The notes under the pieces: generated by a model
Seen by the model: the letters and a program-made list of their open reading frames with translations, nothing else
What the model was told of the DNA's origin: nothing
Databases searched by the model: none
Shown: positions 34,428 through 42,096 of the stretch, piece by piece
Layout: each line of letters begins with the position of its first letter
Numbering within the stretch: the first letter of the stretch is position 1
Program-made: the position numbers and the translations under genes
Source: Massilia atriviolacea
GTDB lineage: Bacteria; Pseudomonadota; Gammaproteobacteria; Burkholderiales; Burkholderiaceae_D
NCBI RefSeq assembly: GCF_003953935.1
Contig: NZ_RXLQ01000013.1
Coordinates: 62,001-126,000 of the forward strand
Length of the DNA stretch: 64,000 bases
Direction of reading: 5' to 3'

Positions 34428-34994
34428 ATGCGCAACGACCTGCCCGCCCTGATCATCATCGACATGCAAGAAGCCATGGCCAATCCGGCTGCGGGACAAC
34501 GTAACAACCCGGACGCCGCCGAACGCATCGCGCGCCTGCTGGGCGCCTGGCGCGCGGCCGATGCGCCGGTGATCCACGTGCGCCACATCTCGCGCACCCC
34601 GGGCAGCCTGTTCTGGCCCGGCCAGCCGGGCGTGCAGTTCCAGGAAGCGCTGGCGCCCCTGCCGCACGAGCACGTGGTCGAGAAAAACGTGCCCGACGCG
34701 TTCATCCGCTCGGGCCTGGAGCGCTGGCTGCATGCGCGCGGCATCGAACGGCTCGTGCTCGTCGGCGTGAGCACCAACAATTCGGTCGAGGGCAGCGCCC
34801 GCAGCGCCGGCAACCTCGGTTTCGACACCACCGTGGTGGCCGACGCCTGCTTCGCCTTTGCCGGCACCGACTACGCCGGCCAGGCGCGCAGCGCCGACGA
34901 GGTGCACGCGATGGCGCTGGCCAACCTGGACGGCGAATACGCCACCGTCAGCGACAGCGCCAGCGTGCTTCACTGCCTGTTCGACGCAACGTAA
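34428..34994 (+). CDS. Isochorismatase-family hydrolase with Ser in place of the catalytic Cys
   Basis: 188 residues, isochorismatase-like alpha/beta hydrolase fold. The Asp is in LIIIDMQEAM, Lys in VVEKNVPDAF. The position where cysteine hydrolases (nicotinamidase, YcaC) have Cys reads VGVSTNNSVEGSARSAGNLGF, with Ser. True isochorismatases also lack that Cys and cleave an enol ether, so this is not expected to be an amidase through thiolate chemistry. No siderophore or phenazine genes are nearby, so the substrate is unknown. Confidence 0.85.
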   Translation: MRNDLPALIIIDMQEAMANPAAGQRNNPDAAERIARLLGAWRAADAPVIHVRHISRTPGSLFWPGQPGVQFQEALAPLPHEHVVEKNVPDAFIRSGLERWLHARGIERLVLVGVSTNNSVEGSARSAGNLGFDTTVVADACFAFAGTDYAGQARSADEVHAMALANLDGEYATVSDSASVLHCLFDAT

Positions 34995-35067
34995 TTTCCC
35001 TCTTGGCAATTCATCAATAGGTCATAAAGAGGCTCTAGACTTCCAGCCATCTTTCACTGGAGCCTTC

Positions 35068-36678
35068 ATGACCTCAACACTTTCACGCCGCGGTTTCCTC
35101 ACGCGCGGCGGCATCATCGCCGGCGGCACGGCGCTCAATGGTTCGCTGCTGCTGTCGGCCTGCGGCGGTTCGGATTCGCCCGCCCCGTCCATCGTCCCGA
35201 GCGAGGCCGAACGGCCCAAGCTGCCGTCGGGGATCCAGTTCGGCGACGTGACCGGCGAGCGCGCCGTGATCTGGAGCCGCAGCGACCGCAATGCGCAGAT
35301 GATCGTCGAATACGACACCAGCGAACGCTTTACCAACGCCAGCCGCATTGTCGGCCCCTACGCCACCGAGGCCAGCGACTTCACCTCGCGCGTCGACCTG
35401 TCGGGACTGCCGGCCGGCCAGACCGTGTTCGTGCGCGTCAAGTACATCGACCCGGCCAACGGCCGCATCGAGAGCGAAGCGGTGTCGGGCCAGTTCCGCA
35501 CCATGCCGCAGGCCGACGGCAAGCGCGCCATCCGCTTCCACTGGAGCGGCGACCAGGCCGGCCAGGGCTGGGGCATCAACACCGATTTCGGCGGCGTGCG
35601 CATGTACGAGTCGATGCGCAAGCGCGATCCGGATTTCTTCATCCATAACGGCGACACCGTCTACGCCGACGGCCCGATCGCGGCCGAAGCGAAAGCCGAA
35701 AACGGCCAGATCTGGAAAAGCATCGTGACCGAAGAAGTGAGCAAGGTCGCCGAAACGCTCAAGGAATTCCGCGGCCGCCATGCGTACAACACGCTCGACC
35801 TGAACTTCCGCAAATTCGCGGCCCAGGTGCCGCAGCTCTGGCAGTGGGACGACCACGAGGTGACCAACAACTACAGCGGCGCCAAGGACCTGTCGGCCGA
35901 TGCGCGCTACAAGGAAAAGAACGTCGCCACCCTGGCCGAACGGGGCCGCCGCGCCTTCCTCGAATACGCGCCGATGCGCTTCTACAAACAGGCCGAACCC
36001 CAGCGCATCTACCGCAGCATCGGCTACGGCCCGCTGCTGGACGTGTTCGTGATCGACATGCGCAGCTACCGTGGTCCTAACAGCGCCAACCTGCAGACCG
36101 AGGAAAATACCAGCTCGGCGCTCCTTGGCTCGGCCCAGGTGGACTGGCTGATCGCCGAACTCAATGCCTCGAAGGCCACCTGGAAGGTCATCTCCTCGGA
36201 CATGCCGATCGGGCTGGAAGTGGCCGACGGCAAGGACGCCAAGGGCGTGGCGATGTGGGAAGCCGTCGCCAATGGCGTGAGCGGTCCGGCCTCGGGTCGC
36301 GAACTGGAAATGGCGCGCCTGCTCAAGGGGATCAAGAACGTGCCGAACGTGGTCTGGATCACCACCGACGTGCATTACTGCGCGGCGCACTTTTACGACC
36401 CGGCCAAGGCGCACTTCACCGACTTCGCGCCGTTCTGGGAATTCGTGGCCGGCCCGATGAATGCCGGCTCCTTCGGTCCTGGCAAACTGGATATGACCTT
36501 CGGCCCGACCGAGGTCTTTGCCAAGGCGCCGCCGGTGCAGAACTCCTCGCCGTTCGCCGGCTACCAGTTCTTCGGCGAGGTCAACATCGACCCCCTATCG
36601 AAAGCGATGAAGGTCGACCTGCTGGACCTGAACGGCGTGACGCAGTTCAGCAAGACGCTGCCGGCGGCCGGCGTCTAG
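35068..36678 (+). CDS. phoD: Alkaline phosphatase D (PhoD-like)
   Basis: 536 residues. A Tat signal (SRRGFLTRGGIIAGG) runs into a lipobox-like LLSACGG, so it is exported folded and possibly lipid-anchored. The PhoD N-terminal beta domain (IQFGDVTGERAVIWSRSDR) precedes the calcium/iron phosphoesterase core: HWSGDQAG, FFIHNGDTVYADGP, WQWDDHEVTNNYSG, FVIDMRSYRGPN and VWITTDVHYCAAHFYDP, which carry Asp, Asn and His metal ligands. Hydrolyses phosphate mono- and diesters in the periplasm. Its stop overlaps the convergent ABC gene in CTAG. It may be Pho-regulated, but no clear Pho box was found. Confidence 0.93.
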   Translation: MTSTLSRRGFLTRGGIIAGGTALNGSLLLSACGGSDSPAPSIVPSEAERPKLPSGIQFGDVTGERAVIWSRSDRNAQMIVEYDTSERFTNASRIVGPYATEASDFTSRVDLSGLPAGQTVFVRVKYIDPANGRIESEAVSGQFRTMPQADGKRAIRFHWSGDQAGQGWGINTDFGGVRMYESMRKRDPDFFIHNGDTVYADGPIAAEAKAENGQIWKSIVTEEVSKVAETLKEFRGRHAYNTLDLNFRKFAAQVPQLWQWDDHEVTNNYSGAKDLSADARYKEKNVATLAERGRRAFLEYAPMRFYKQAEPQRIYRSIGYGPLLDVFVIDMRSYRGPNSANLQTEENTSSALLGSAQVDWLIAELNASKATWKVISSDMPIGLEVADGKDAKGVAMWEAVANGVSGPASGRELEMARLLKGIKNVPNVVWITTDVHYCAAHFYDPAKAHFTDFAPFWEFVAGPMNAGSFGPGKLDMTFGPTEVFAKAPPVQNSSPFAGYQFFGEVNIDPLSKAMKVDLLDLNGVTQFSKTLPAAGV

Positions 36679-38432
36679 GCCGCTGCCGGCGCGGCGGCGC
36701 GTGCCAGCTGGTGGCGCATCAGGTGGAAGTACAAGCCCTCCTGCTGCGCCACCAGTTGCGCGTGGGTGCCGTGCTGCGCCAGGCGGCCCTGTTCCAGCAC
36801 CAGGATGCGGTCGGCCTTGACGATGGTGGAAAAGCGGTGCGCGATGATGATCGTGGTGCGCCCCTGCATCAGGGTGTCGAGCGCGCGCTGCACCTGCAGT
36901 TCGCTGGCCGAATCGAGCGCGCTGGTCGCTTCGTCGAGGATCAGGATGCGCGGGTCGCGCAGCAGCGCGCGGGCAATCGCGATGCGCTGTTTCTGCCCGC
37001 CCGAGAGCTGCGCGCCGCGCTCGCCGACCACGGTATCGTAACCATCCGGGAAGGCGCTGATGAAATCGTGGGCGTAGGCCAGGGCGGCGGCGGCCTTGAC
37101 TTCGTCCAGCGTCACCTCGCGTTCGGCCACGGCGAACGCGATGTTCTCGAATATGCTGCCCGAGAACAGCGAGGGCTCCTGCTCCACGATCGCCAGCTTG
37201 CTGCGGATGGCGGCCAGCGGCATGGCGGCGGCGTCGACGCCGTCGAACAGGATGCGGCCGCTGTCGGGCCGGTAGAAGCCCAGGATCAGGCTCGCGATGG
37301 TGGACTTGCCGGCGCCGGACGCGCCGACCAGCGCGATGGTGTCGCCGGCGGCGATGGAAAAATCGATCTTGTTCAAGGCTGGCGCGTCAGGCCGTTCCGG
37401 ATACGCAAACGCCACGTCCTCGAAGGCCAGCCTGCCCTGCAGGCCTGCCTCGCCGGCCGGCGCTTCCTGTGCGCGTTCGGTGTTGATGACCTTGAAAATC
37501 CATTCGGTGGCGCCGATGGTGCGCATCCACGCGTTCCAGAATTCGCCGATGGCCCCCGCCGCTTCGGTCACCATGCTGGCATACAGGATGAAGGCGGTCA
37601 GGTCGCCCACCGTCATCTGGCCCTGCCCGATCAGGCGTGCGCCGAACCACAAGGTGCCCAGCAGCGCCAGGTACACGAGGAAGGACGAGCCGCCGCGAAA
37701 CAGCGCAAACAGCGCACTGCTCGACACCGACAGCGACAGCGCGTGTTCGGTGGCGCCGGCATAGCGTGCGCGCGCGGTGCGCTGCTGGCTGAAGGCGTGC
37801 ACCAGGCGGATGTTCGAAAAATGCTCCTGCGCGACCTTGCCGCATTCGGCCTGGCCGTCCTGCATCAGGCTCGCTCGCTTGCGGTACACCTTGCCCGTCA
37901 TTTTGCCGATGAACAGGGTGGCCGGCAAAAAGATCACCAGCATCAGGCTGAGCACCGGCGAAATCGTCAGCAGCATCACCACCCCGCCAATGAACACGCA
38001 CAGGCAGCGCAGCGACACCGCCATGCCCATGGTCAGCGTGTCGTGCAGGATTTCGACATCGGCCGTGAGGCGGTTATTCAGTTCGCCGACGTGGTGCTTG
38101 TCGTAGAAGCGGATCGGCTGCTCGATCAGCGCCGCGTACAACTGGCGCCGGATGCGGGTGACGATCATGTAGCCGGTCGACTCGAAAATATAATAGCGCG
38201 CCGTGGCGGCCACCGCCTGCAGCGCCAGCACCGCCAGCATGGTCAGGGCCAGTGAGCTGAACCACGCCATGTCCTTGCGCACGTTGATGTTATCGATGAA
38301 GTACGACAGCGCCTTCGGGTAGGCCAGCTGGATCAGCACCGTGACCGCCATGCACACCAGGCCCGCGCCCAAGCGCCAGGCGAAGGGGCGCAGCAGGCGC
38401 AGGCGGTCGAGGTGGGGCGACGGCCGGCTCAC
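36675..38432 (-). CDS. ABC exporter, MsbA/LapB-type, of the RiPP cluster
   Basis: 585 residues from GTG 38432, overlapping the MauD-like gene by four bases (GTGA). An N-terminal six-helix membrane domain (FAWRLGAGLVCMAVTVLIQL, MAWFSSLALTMLAVLALQAV, and others) precedes a nucleotide-binding domain with Walker A (ALVGASGAGKST), Q-loop, signature AQLSGGQKQRIAIARALL and Walker B ILILDEATSAL. It is a homodimeric type IV exporter without a C39 peptidase domain. As last gene of the RiPP unit it probably exports the mature peptide, with the leader removed elsewhere. It could instead be a lipid or drug exporter; gene order makes a peptide role more likely. Confidence 0.92.
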   Translation of the reverse strand: MSRPSPHLDRLRLLRPFAWRLGAGLVCMAVTVLIQLAYPKALSYFIDNINVRKDMAWFSSLALTMLAVLALQAVAATARYYIFESTGYMIVTRIRRQLYAALIEQPIRFYDKHHVGELNNRLTADVEILHDTLTMGMAVSLRCLCVFIGGVVMLLTISPVLSLMLVIFLPATLFIGKMTGKVYRKRASLMQDGQAECGKVAQEHFSNIRLVHAFSQQRTARARYAGATEHALSLSVSSSALFALFRGGSSFLVYLALLGTLWFGARLIGQGQMTVGDLTAFILYASMVTEAAGAIGEFWNAWMRTIGATEWIFKVINTERAQEAPAGEAGLQGRLAFEDVAFAYPERPDAPALNKIDFSIAAGDTIALVGASGAGKSTIASLILGFYRPDSGRILFDGVDAAAMPLAAIRSKLAIVEQEPSLFSGSIFENIAFAVAEREVTLDEVKAAAALAYAHDFISAFPDGYDTVVGERGAQLSGGQKQRIAIARALLRDPRILILDEATSALDSASELQVQRALDTLMQGRTTIIIAHRFSTIVKADRILVLEQGRLAQHGTHAQLVAQQEGLYFHLMRHQLARAAAPAAA

Positions 38433-38995
38433 GCGCTGGCCTCGTGCGCCATCTGCACCTCGTCCATCTGTTCGCAGAAGCTGCGCCAGTCCTCGTCGCC
38501 GATCATGCCGCGCGCGTCCAGCGTGCCGTCCTGGCTGACGAACAGGTACGAGGGCGACGACATGAGCGGGTTGAGCATCTCGTACTCGGCTGCCGCCACG
38601 CGCACGGCATGGGCGTCCAGCGCCGTCGCTTGCAGGAAGCGGCGCAGGCGCCAGCCCGGTTCGACGCTGACCAGCCAGAGCGCCACGCCGGCCTGCTGCG
38701 CCAGCGGCGCCAGGCGCGCGATCTCGGGCAGCTTGTGGCGGCACTTGGGACAGGCGCTGGACAGGAACAGCAGCACCGCCGGCTGGCCATCGCCGCCCAC
38801 CGTGAGCGGCGCGCCGCCGACGAGAGATTTACCGGTGAAGGCGCCGACTTCCTCGCCCAGCGGCAGGATCGATGCCGCCTTCGCCGCCGCGCTCAGGCTG
38901 GCGACAACCTTTAACAGATGCAGCGACAGCGTGAGATTGAGCGCCACGCTCAGGGCCAGCAGCAGCAGGATGACGGCCAGGACGTCGCTATCCAT
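38429..38995 (-). CDS. MauD-like membrane-anchored thioredoxin
   Basis: 188 residues. A single N-terminal helix (VLAVILLLLALSVALNLTLSL) anchors a periplasmic thioredoxin-fold domain, with LLFLSSACPKCRHKLPEIARL (CPKC redox site), WLVSVEP and the cis-Pro loop SSPSYLFVSQDGTLDARGMI. This layout matches MauD, which together with MauE forms disulfides in methylamine dehydrogenase. Here the MauE partner is encoded directly upstream (1-base overlap), and the two cysteines of the precursor peptides are the likely target. No mau structural genes exist in the window. Confidence 0.85.
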   Translation of the reverse strand: MDSDVLAVILLLLALSVALNLTLSLHLLKVVASLSAAAKAASILPLGEEVGAFTGKSLVGGAPLTVGGDGQPAVLLFLSSACPKCRHKLPEIARLAPLAQQAGVALWLVSVEPGWRLRRFLQATALDAHAVRVAAAEYEMLNPLMSSPSYLFVSQDGTLDARGMIGDEDWRSFCEQMDEVQMAHEASA

Positions 38996-39516
38996 CAGGC
39001 GCTCCGTTTCAGGGCGCGCGCGAGATCGTGAAAGCCGATGGCGCCGATGGTGGCGATCAGCGCCAGCGCGGCGGCCAGCACGCTGTCTTTCCTGCCGAAG
39101 GCGGCGCCGCCGGAGAACGCGAGGCAGACGCCGATACTGGCGATGACCAGGCCATTGCGCAGCAGATCGTAGCCCGATACCGGCCGTTCGCTCTCGCCGA
39201 AGCAGCTGCATTTGACGCTGCCTTCGACCACGTAGCGATAGCCGACCAGCGCCGTCAGCGCCACGAACAGCACCAGGGCGGCGCCCATGCCGAGGCGCCC
39301 GACGGCGCCGCCGGCGAGAATCAGGGCTGCCAGCAGCGCCTCCAGCGCCACCACGGCCGGCGCGACGACGGCCGCCGCCCGCCGCGGTACGCCGAAGGAC
39401 TCGGCCAGGTTGTGCGAAAACGCGGCCAGCGTGCGCAATTTGCCGAATGCGGCGCAGGCCAGCAGGAACGCGGTGAAATAGCGGATGATCTCCGCAAGGT
39501 AGGCCGGCGCGCTCAT
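38995..39516 (-). CDS. MauE/DoxX-like membrane protein
   Basis: 173 residues with about four or five transmembrane helices. IIRYFTAFLLACAAFGKLRTLAAF at the N-terminus and the loop YVVEGSVKCSCFGESERPVSGYDLLRNG are typical of MauE/DoxX (the paired cysteines CSC sit in the periplasmic loop next to the quinone-type helix bundle). MauE is thought to reoxidise MauD, like DsbB. It overlaps the preceding Clp-fold gene by four bases. Confidence 0.85.
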   Translation of the reverse strand: MSAPAYLAEIIRYFTAFLLACAAFGKLRTLAAFSHNLAESFGVPRRAAAVVAPAVVALEALLAALILAGGAVGRLGMGAALVLFVALTALVGYRYVVEGSVKCSCFGESERPVSGYDLLRNGLVIASIGVCLAFSGGAAFGRKDSVLAAALALIATIGAIGFHDLARALKRSA

Positions 39517-40397
39517 ACGGCCAGCTTGCCCCAGCGCGGCAGGAAGCCGCCGCTGCGGTGTTCGCGCAGCATGCCGCCGTCGCGCGTGGCCAGCAGCACA
39601 TCGTTCCACGGGGCGTCGGCCGATTCGCGCAGGCCGCCGCCGACGATCGTTTGCAGCACGCGCGACATGCGCCAGGCGCACTCCTCGACTTCCGGCTCGC
39701 GCCGGATGCGCAGGCCCAGTCTGGCCATCTCCTCGCGGGTGAGCGCGTAATTGTGCGAGTAGTAGCCGAACATCAGCTCCTTGACCACGTCCTGGCGAAC
39801 GCTCTCGGGTTTGTCGGGCATCTGGAAGCGCAGCAGTTCTTCGCCGATCCGCATCACTTCCTGGGTGGTGCGGTAGAACGCGGTGAGGGTCGGCGGGAAG
39901 ATGCTGTTGCACAGGAGGCCCAGCGACTGCAAGCGCGCCTCGTCGGAGCTGATGCCGAACCATTCCTCGCTCATGGCGCCGAACATCTTGATGTCCTGGC
40001 ACGAGAACGACGAGGCTGGGCTGTCTTCATCGGTGCCGCCATGCAGGTGCGGGTCGATCGGCGAAAACATGGCCAGGTCGCCGGCGATGATTTCATCGGC
40101 GGCCAGCGCCAGGATGGTGGCCGAGGACTCGCACTGATAGGGCACGATGAAGGCCAGGCGCTCGCTGAACTGGCGCAGCAGCAGCGCGATGCGGCGCGCC
40201 GCGTTGACGATGCCGCCACGGCATTGCAGCACCACGTCCAGGCGCGGCACGCGGCCGATGGCGCGGCACTGTTCATACAGGGCCGGCAGGATCTCCATGT
40301 CCAGGTTCGAGGCGGCGAAGACCAGCACGCGGCTGTCGCGCAGCGCTTCGATCTCCTTGATCTGCTCGCGCACGGGAAAACGGTGTGACTGCGTCAT
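39513..40397 (-). CDS. Clp-fold serine protease (SDH_sah/SppA-like), candidate leader peptidase
   Basis: 294 residues; ATG at 40397 (GAGGAGTGCGC upstream), overlapping the ATP-grasp gene by four bases. The ClpP/crotonase fold is seen in LVFAASNLDMEILPALYEQC, RLDVVLQCRGGIVNAARRIALLL (oxyanion Gly-Gly) and FIVPYQCESSATILALAADEIIAGDLAMFSPIDPHL, where the Ser after Glu-Ser is the probable nucleophile, as in the serine dehydrogenase proteinase family (pfam01972). No signal peptide, so cytoplasmic or peripheral. In this operon it is the best candidate to cut the leader from the modified peptides; the role is inference. The gene name is not known to me. Confidence 0.82.
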   Translation of the reverse strand: MTQSHRFPVREQIKEIEALRDSRVLVFAASNLDMEILPALYEQCRAIGRVPRLDVVLQCRGGIVNAARRIALLLRQFSERLAFIVPYQCESSATILALAADEIIAGDLAMFSPIDPHLHGGTDEDSPASSFSCQDIKMFGAMSEEWFGISSDEARLQSLGLLCNSIFPPTLTAFYRTTQEVMRIGEELLRFQMPDKPESVRQDVVKELMFGYYSHNYALTREEMARLGLRIRREPEVEECAWRMSRVLQTIVGGGLRESADAPWNDVLLATRDGGMLREHRSGGFLPRWGKLAV

Positions 40398-41392
40398 GCG
40401 CACTCCTCAATGAGTCGGCCGGCCAGCGCGTCGAGCATGGCGAAGGCGGGAATCAACTGCTCGATGTAGAGAAACTGGCCGACCGGATTATTTTCCAGGA
40501 AAACCACGTCGTCGTCCGGCGTGACGATCAGGTCCAGCGCGCTGTAGGCCAGGCCGTAGCTGCGCACGAAGGCCAGGCAGCGCTCGCGCAGCGCATCCGG
40601 CAGCACGGTCGCCTCGTACAGGATATCGGCCGACATGTCGCGCGAATCGATGGCGGTGCGTTCGTCGTCCTGCGAGTGGATCTTGGCCGCGAACACGCGC
40701 TCGCCGATGATCGTCACGCGCAGTTCGTACTGCTTGGGGATGTACTGCTGAAAATGGCAGGCCAGTTCGGCCACCGACGCCAGGTTCTCCAGCATGGCGT
40801 CGTCGACCAGGGTGGTGCCGATGCCGTTGGCCACGCGGTCCTCGTCGGCCAGGTCTTCGCCGCCCAGGTTGGGGCTGGAGAGGGCCTTGAAGATCATGGG
40901 GCCGTCGAAGCTGGCGCGAAAGGCGCTCACCTCGGCCGGCGAATTGGTGGTCAGCGAAGCGGGAATGCGAAAGCCCATGCGCGCGGCGCGCTGCAACTGC
41001 TCGCCCTTCCACATGGCGCCGCGCAGGGCCAGCGGATGGCTCATCCAGAAGCAGTCGAGCGTATAAAGCATGCCGAACAGCGCCTGCTCCGTCTCTCCCC
41101 TGGCGTAGGCACGTTCCTGGACGCCCAGGTCGGGGCTGAGAAAACTGAATTCGGCCGGCTTGCGGCTCCAGATCGCGCCCACGTCGGCCAGGTCGAGCGT
41201 GTCGCCCGAGGGCAGGTGGCGGATCGACTGGCGCAGGCTGCCGGCGGCGAACCATTGCGAGCTCTGGTAATCGCGCGGAAAGGCGTCCAGGTCGATGCGG
41301 AAGGCCGCGCAGCCCTTGGCCTGCAGGATGGGGATCAGGAGGTCGACATGCAGGTCGGCGCTGTTACTGACAATCAGAACCTTTTTCGCCAT
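40394..41392 (-). CDS. MvdD-like ATP-grasp peptide ligase (graspetide maturase)
   Basis: 332 residues from ATG 41392. It belongs to the MvdC/MvdD family, which links Ser/Thr or Lys side chains to Asp/Glu in a precursor peptide by ester or amide bonds using ATP. Landmarks: N-terminal VLIVSNSADLHVDLLIPILQ, leader-side DVGAIWSRKPAEFSF and ETEQALFGMLY, and the ATP-grasp fold with PMIFKALSSPNLGGED, QQYIPKQYELRVTIIGERVFAAKIHSQ and VFLENNPVGQFLYIEQLIP (metal-binding Glu and Asn). The ribosome site is weak (no AGGAG), and an intrinsic terminator lies upstream after the first precursor gene, so it may be made in small amounts through read-through. Two adjacent precursor genes make it a maturation enzyme with high probability. 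Confidence 0.9.
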   Translation of the reverse strand: MAKKVLIVSNSADLHVDLLIPILQAKGCAAFRIDLDAFPRDYQSSQWFAAGSLRQSIRHLPSGDTLDLADVGAIWSRKPAEFSFLSPDLGVQERAYARGETEQALFGMLYTLDCFWMSHPLALRGAMWKGEQLQRAARMGFRIPASLTTNSPAEVSAFRASFDGPMIFKALSSPNLGGEDLADEDRVANGIGTTLVDDAMLENLASVAELACHFQQYIPKQYELRVTIIGERVFAAKIHSQDDERTAIDSRDMSADILYEATVLPDALRERCLAFVRSYGLAYSALDLIVTPDDDVVFLENNPVGQFLYIEQLIPAFAMLDALAGRLIEECA

Positions 41393-41413
41393 AAGCCAGT
41401 TGGAAGAGGTCGG

Positions 41414-41442
41414 AAAAAAAGCCCTGCCCGACGAGCAGGGCT
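41414..41442 (-). terminator. Intrinsic terminator/attenuator between precursor 1 and the ATP-grasp gene
   Basis: On the minus strand AGCCCTGC pairs perfectly with GCAGGGCT over a seven-base loop, followed directly by a run of seven T. It begins 17 bases after the precursor stop and ends 21 bases before the ATP-grasp start. Confidence 0.85.
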
Positions 41443-41459
41443 GCCTGGGTGTCAGCCGA

Positions 41460-41636
41460 TCAGCACCACACGCCCAGATCGTGGCCCCAGTAACCGTCGG
41501 CGCGATGCTCTTCGCCGGAGCAGCCGGCGCTGGCGACGCCGTCGCGCAGTTTCCATTGCGGCGCCGGGTTGGCTTGCTTTTCCTTTTTTTCTGCGAGTTT
41601 GAAGGCAAACAGCTTGGTGTTCTCTTGCTTTTCCAT
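41460..41636 (-). CDS. RiPP precursor peptide 1 (58 residues)
   Basis: 58 residues starting MEKQENTKLFAFKLAEKKEK and ending HDLGVWC. Leader (about 1-25) and core (about 26-58) are predicted. Compared with the second precursor at 41728, the leader FAFKLAEKK, the PAPQW box, the AGCSG box and the final G-(V/I)-(W/Y)-C are conserved; the middle of the core varies. Cysteines at positions 39 and 58 are invariant. Ser (36, 40) and Asp/Glu in the core could be linked by the ATP-grasp enzyme. No microviridin-type PFFARFL leader motif and no TxKYPSD core motif, so it is not a microviridin. Start 41636 agrees with precursor 2 in length; an in-frame ATG at 41705 is unlikely since it overlaps a terminator. 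Confidence 0.85.
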   Translation of the reverse strand: MEKQENTKLFAFKLAEKKEKQANPAPQWKLRDGVASAGCSGEEHRADGYWGHDLGVWC

Positions 41637-41681
41637 GGACCGGTCTTTCAAAAAAGTGAAGTCGACGACAGTGGCGGGGAT

Positions 41682-41709
41682 AAAAAAAAGCCCTGCGATA
41701 CGCAAGGCT
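41682..41709 (-). terminator. Intrinsic terminator between precursors 2 and 1
   Basis: On the minus strand AGCCTTGC pairs with GCAGGGCT (one wobble pair), then a run of eight T. It lies 18 bases after the stop of precursor 2, the same arrangement as after precursor 1. Confidence 0.83.
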
Positions 41710-41727
41710 TTTTATCCGGTGAATCGG

Positions 41728-41904
41728 TCAGCAGTAGATGCCGTTGTCGCGGCCTGGGCGGCGGTCGCCGCGCGCATCAGGACCGGAGCAGCCGGCAGTG
41801 GAAACGCCTTCGCGTGCTTGCCACTGTGGTGCGGGTTTGACTTCCTTGGTTTTTTTCTCGGCCAGCTTGAACGCGAACGTTTTCATTCCATTTTGATTTT
41901 TCAT
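41728..41904 (-). CDS. RiPP precursor peptide 2 (58 residues)
   Basis: Too short for usual gene finders: 58 residues, MKNQNGMKTFAFKLAEKKTK at the start and GRDNGIYC at the end, read on the minus strand. It has the same length as precursor 1, with conserved leader FAFKLAEKK, PAPQW, GV-x-x-AGCSG and terminal Cys. The core has Ser/Thr (35, 36, 40) and Asp (43, 47, 53) that could form ester links, and Cys 39 and 58. Upstream sequence (GAAAGATACGGAA) resembles that of precursor 1 (GAAAGACCGGTCC). It is the first gene after the promoter, so probably the most strongly expressed. Confidence 0.85.
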   Translation of the reverse strand: MKNQNGMKTFAFKLAEKKTKEVKPAPQWQAREGVSTAGCSGPDARGDRRPGRDNGIYC

Positions 41905-41969
41905 TTCCGTATCTTTCTAAAAAATAGCGAAATTCAATCCAACGGTGTACCGCTTGTAGCGGCAAGGAA

Positions 41970-41998
41970 ATCCTATTCCGATGACAAACTTGCGTCAA
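41970..41998 (-). promoter_or_regulatory. Promoter of the RiPP operon
   Basis: On the minus strand TTGACG (41998-41993) and TAGGAT (41975-41970) are separated by exactly 17 bp, about 65 bases before the start of precursor 2, in the AT-rich stretch between precursor 2 and the glycosylase gene. A good sigma-70-type promoter. Confidence 0.7.
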
Positions 41999-42096
41999 GA
42001 TAAAAATTATTCTTTGCTTAATGCATATCGCATTGACGCAGGTCAGCAAGATTCCAGGCACCAATCCCGCCCTGCGATGCGAACGCCTGGAGGCGG

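Noticed and set aside
41414-41709. The two similar hairpins read as REP elements
   Set aside because: Each is directly followed by a T-run on the minus strand just after a precursor stop, which fits intrinsic terminators better.
41460-41904. Precursors as microviridin peptides
   Set aside because: No PFFARFL leader motif and no TxKYPSD core; only the ligase family is shared.
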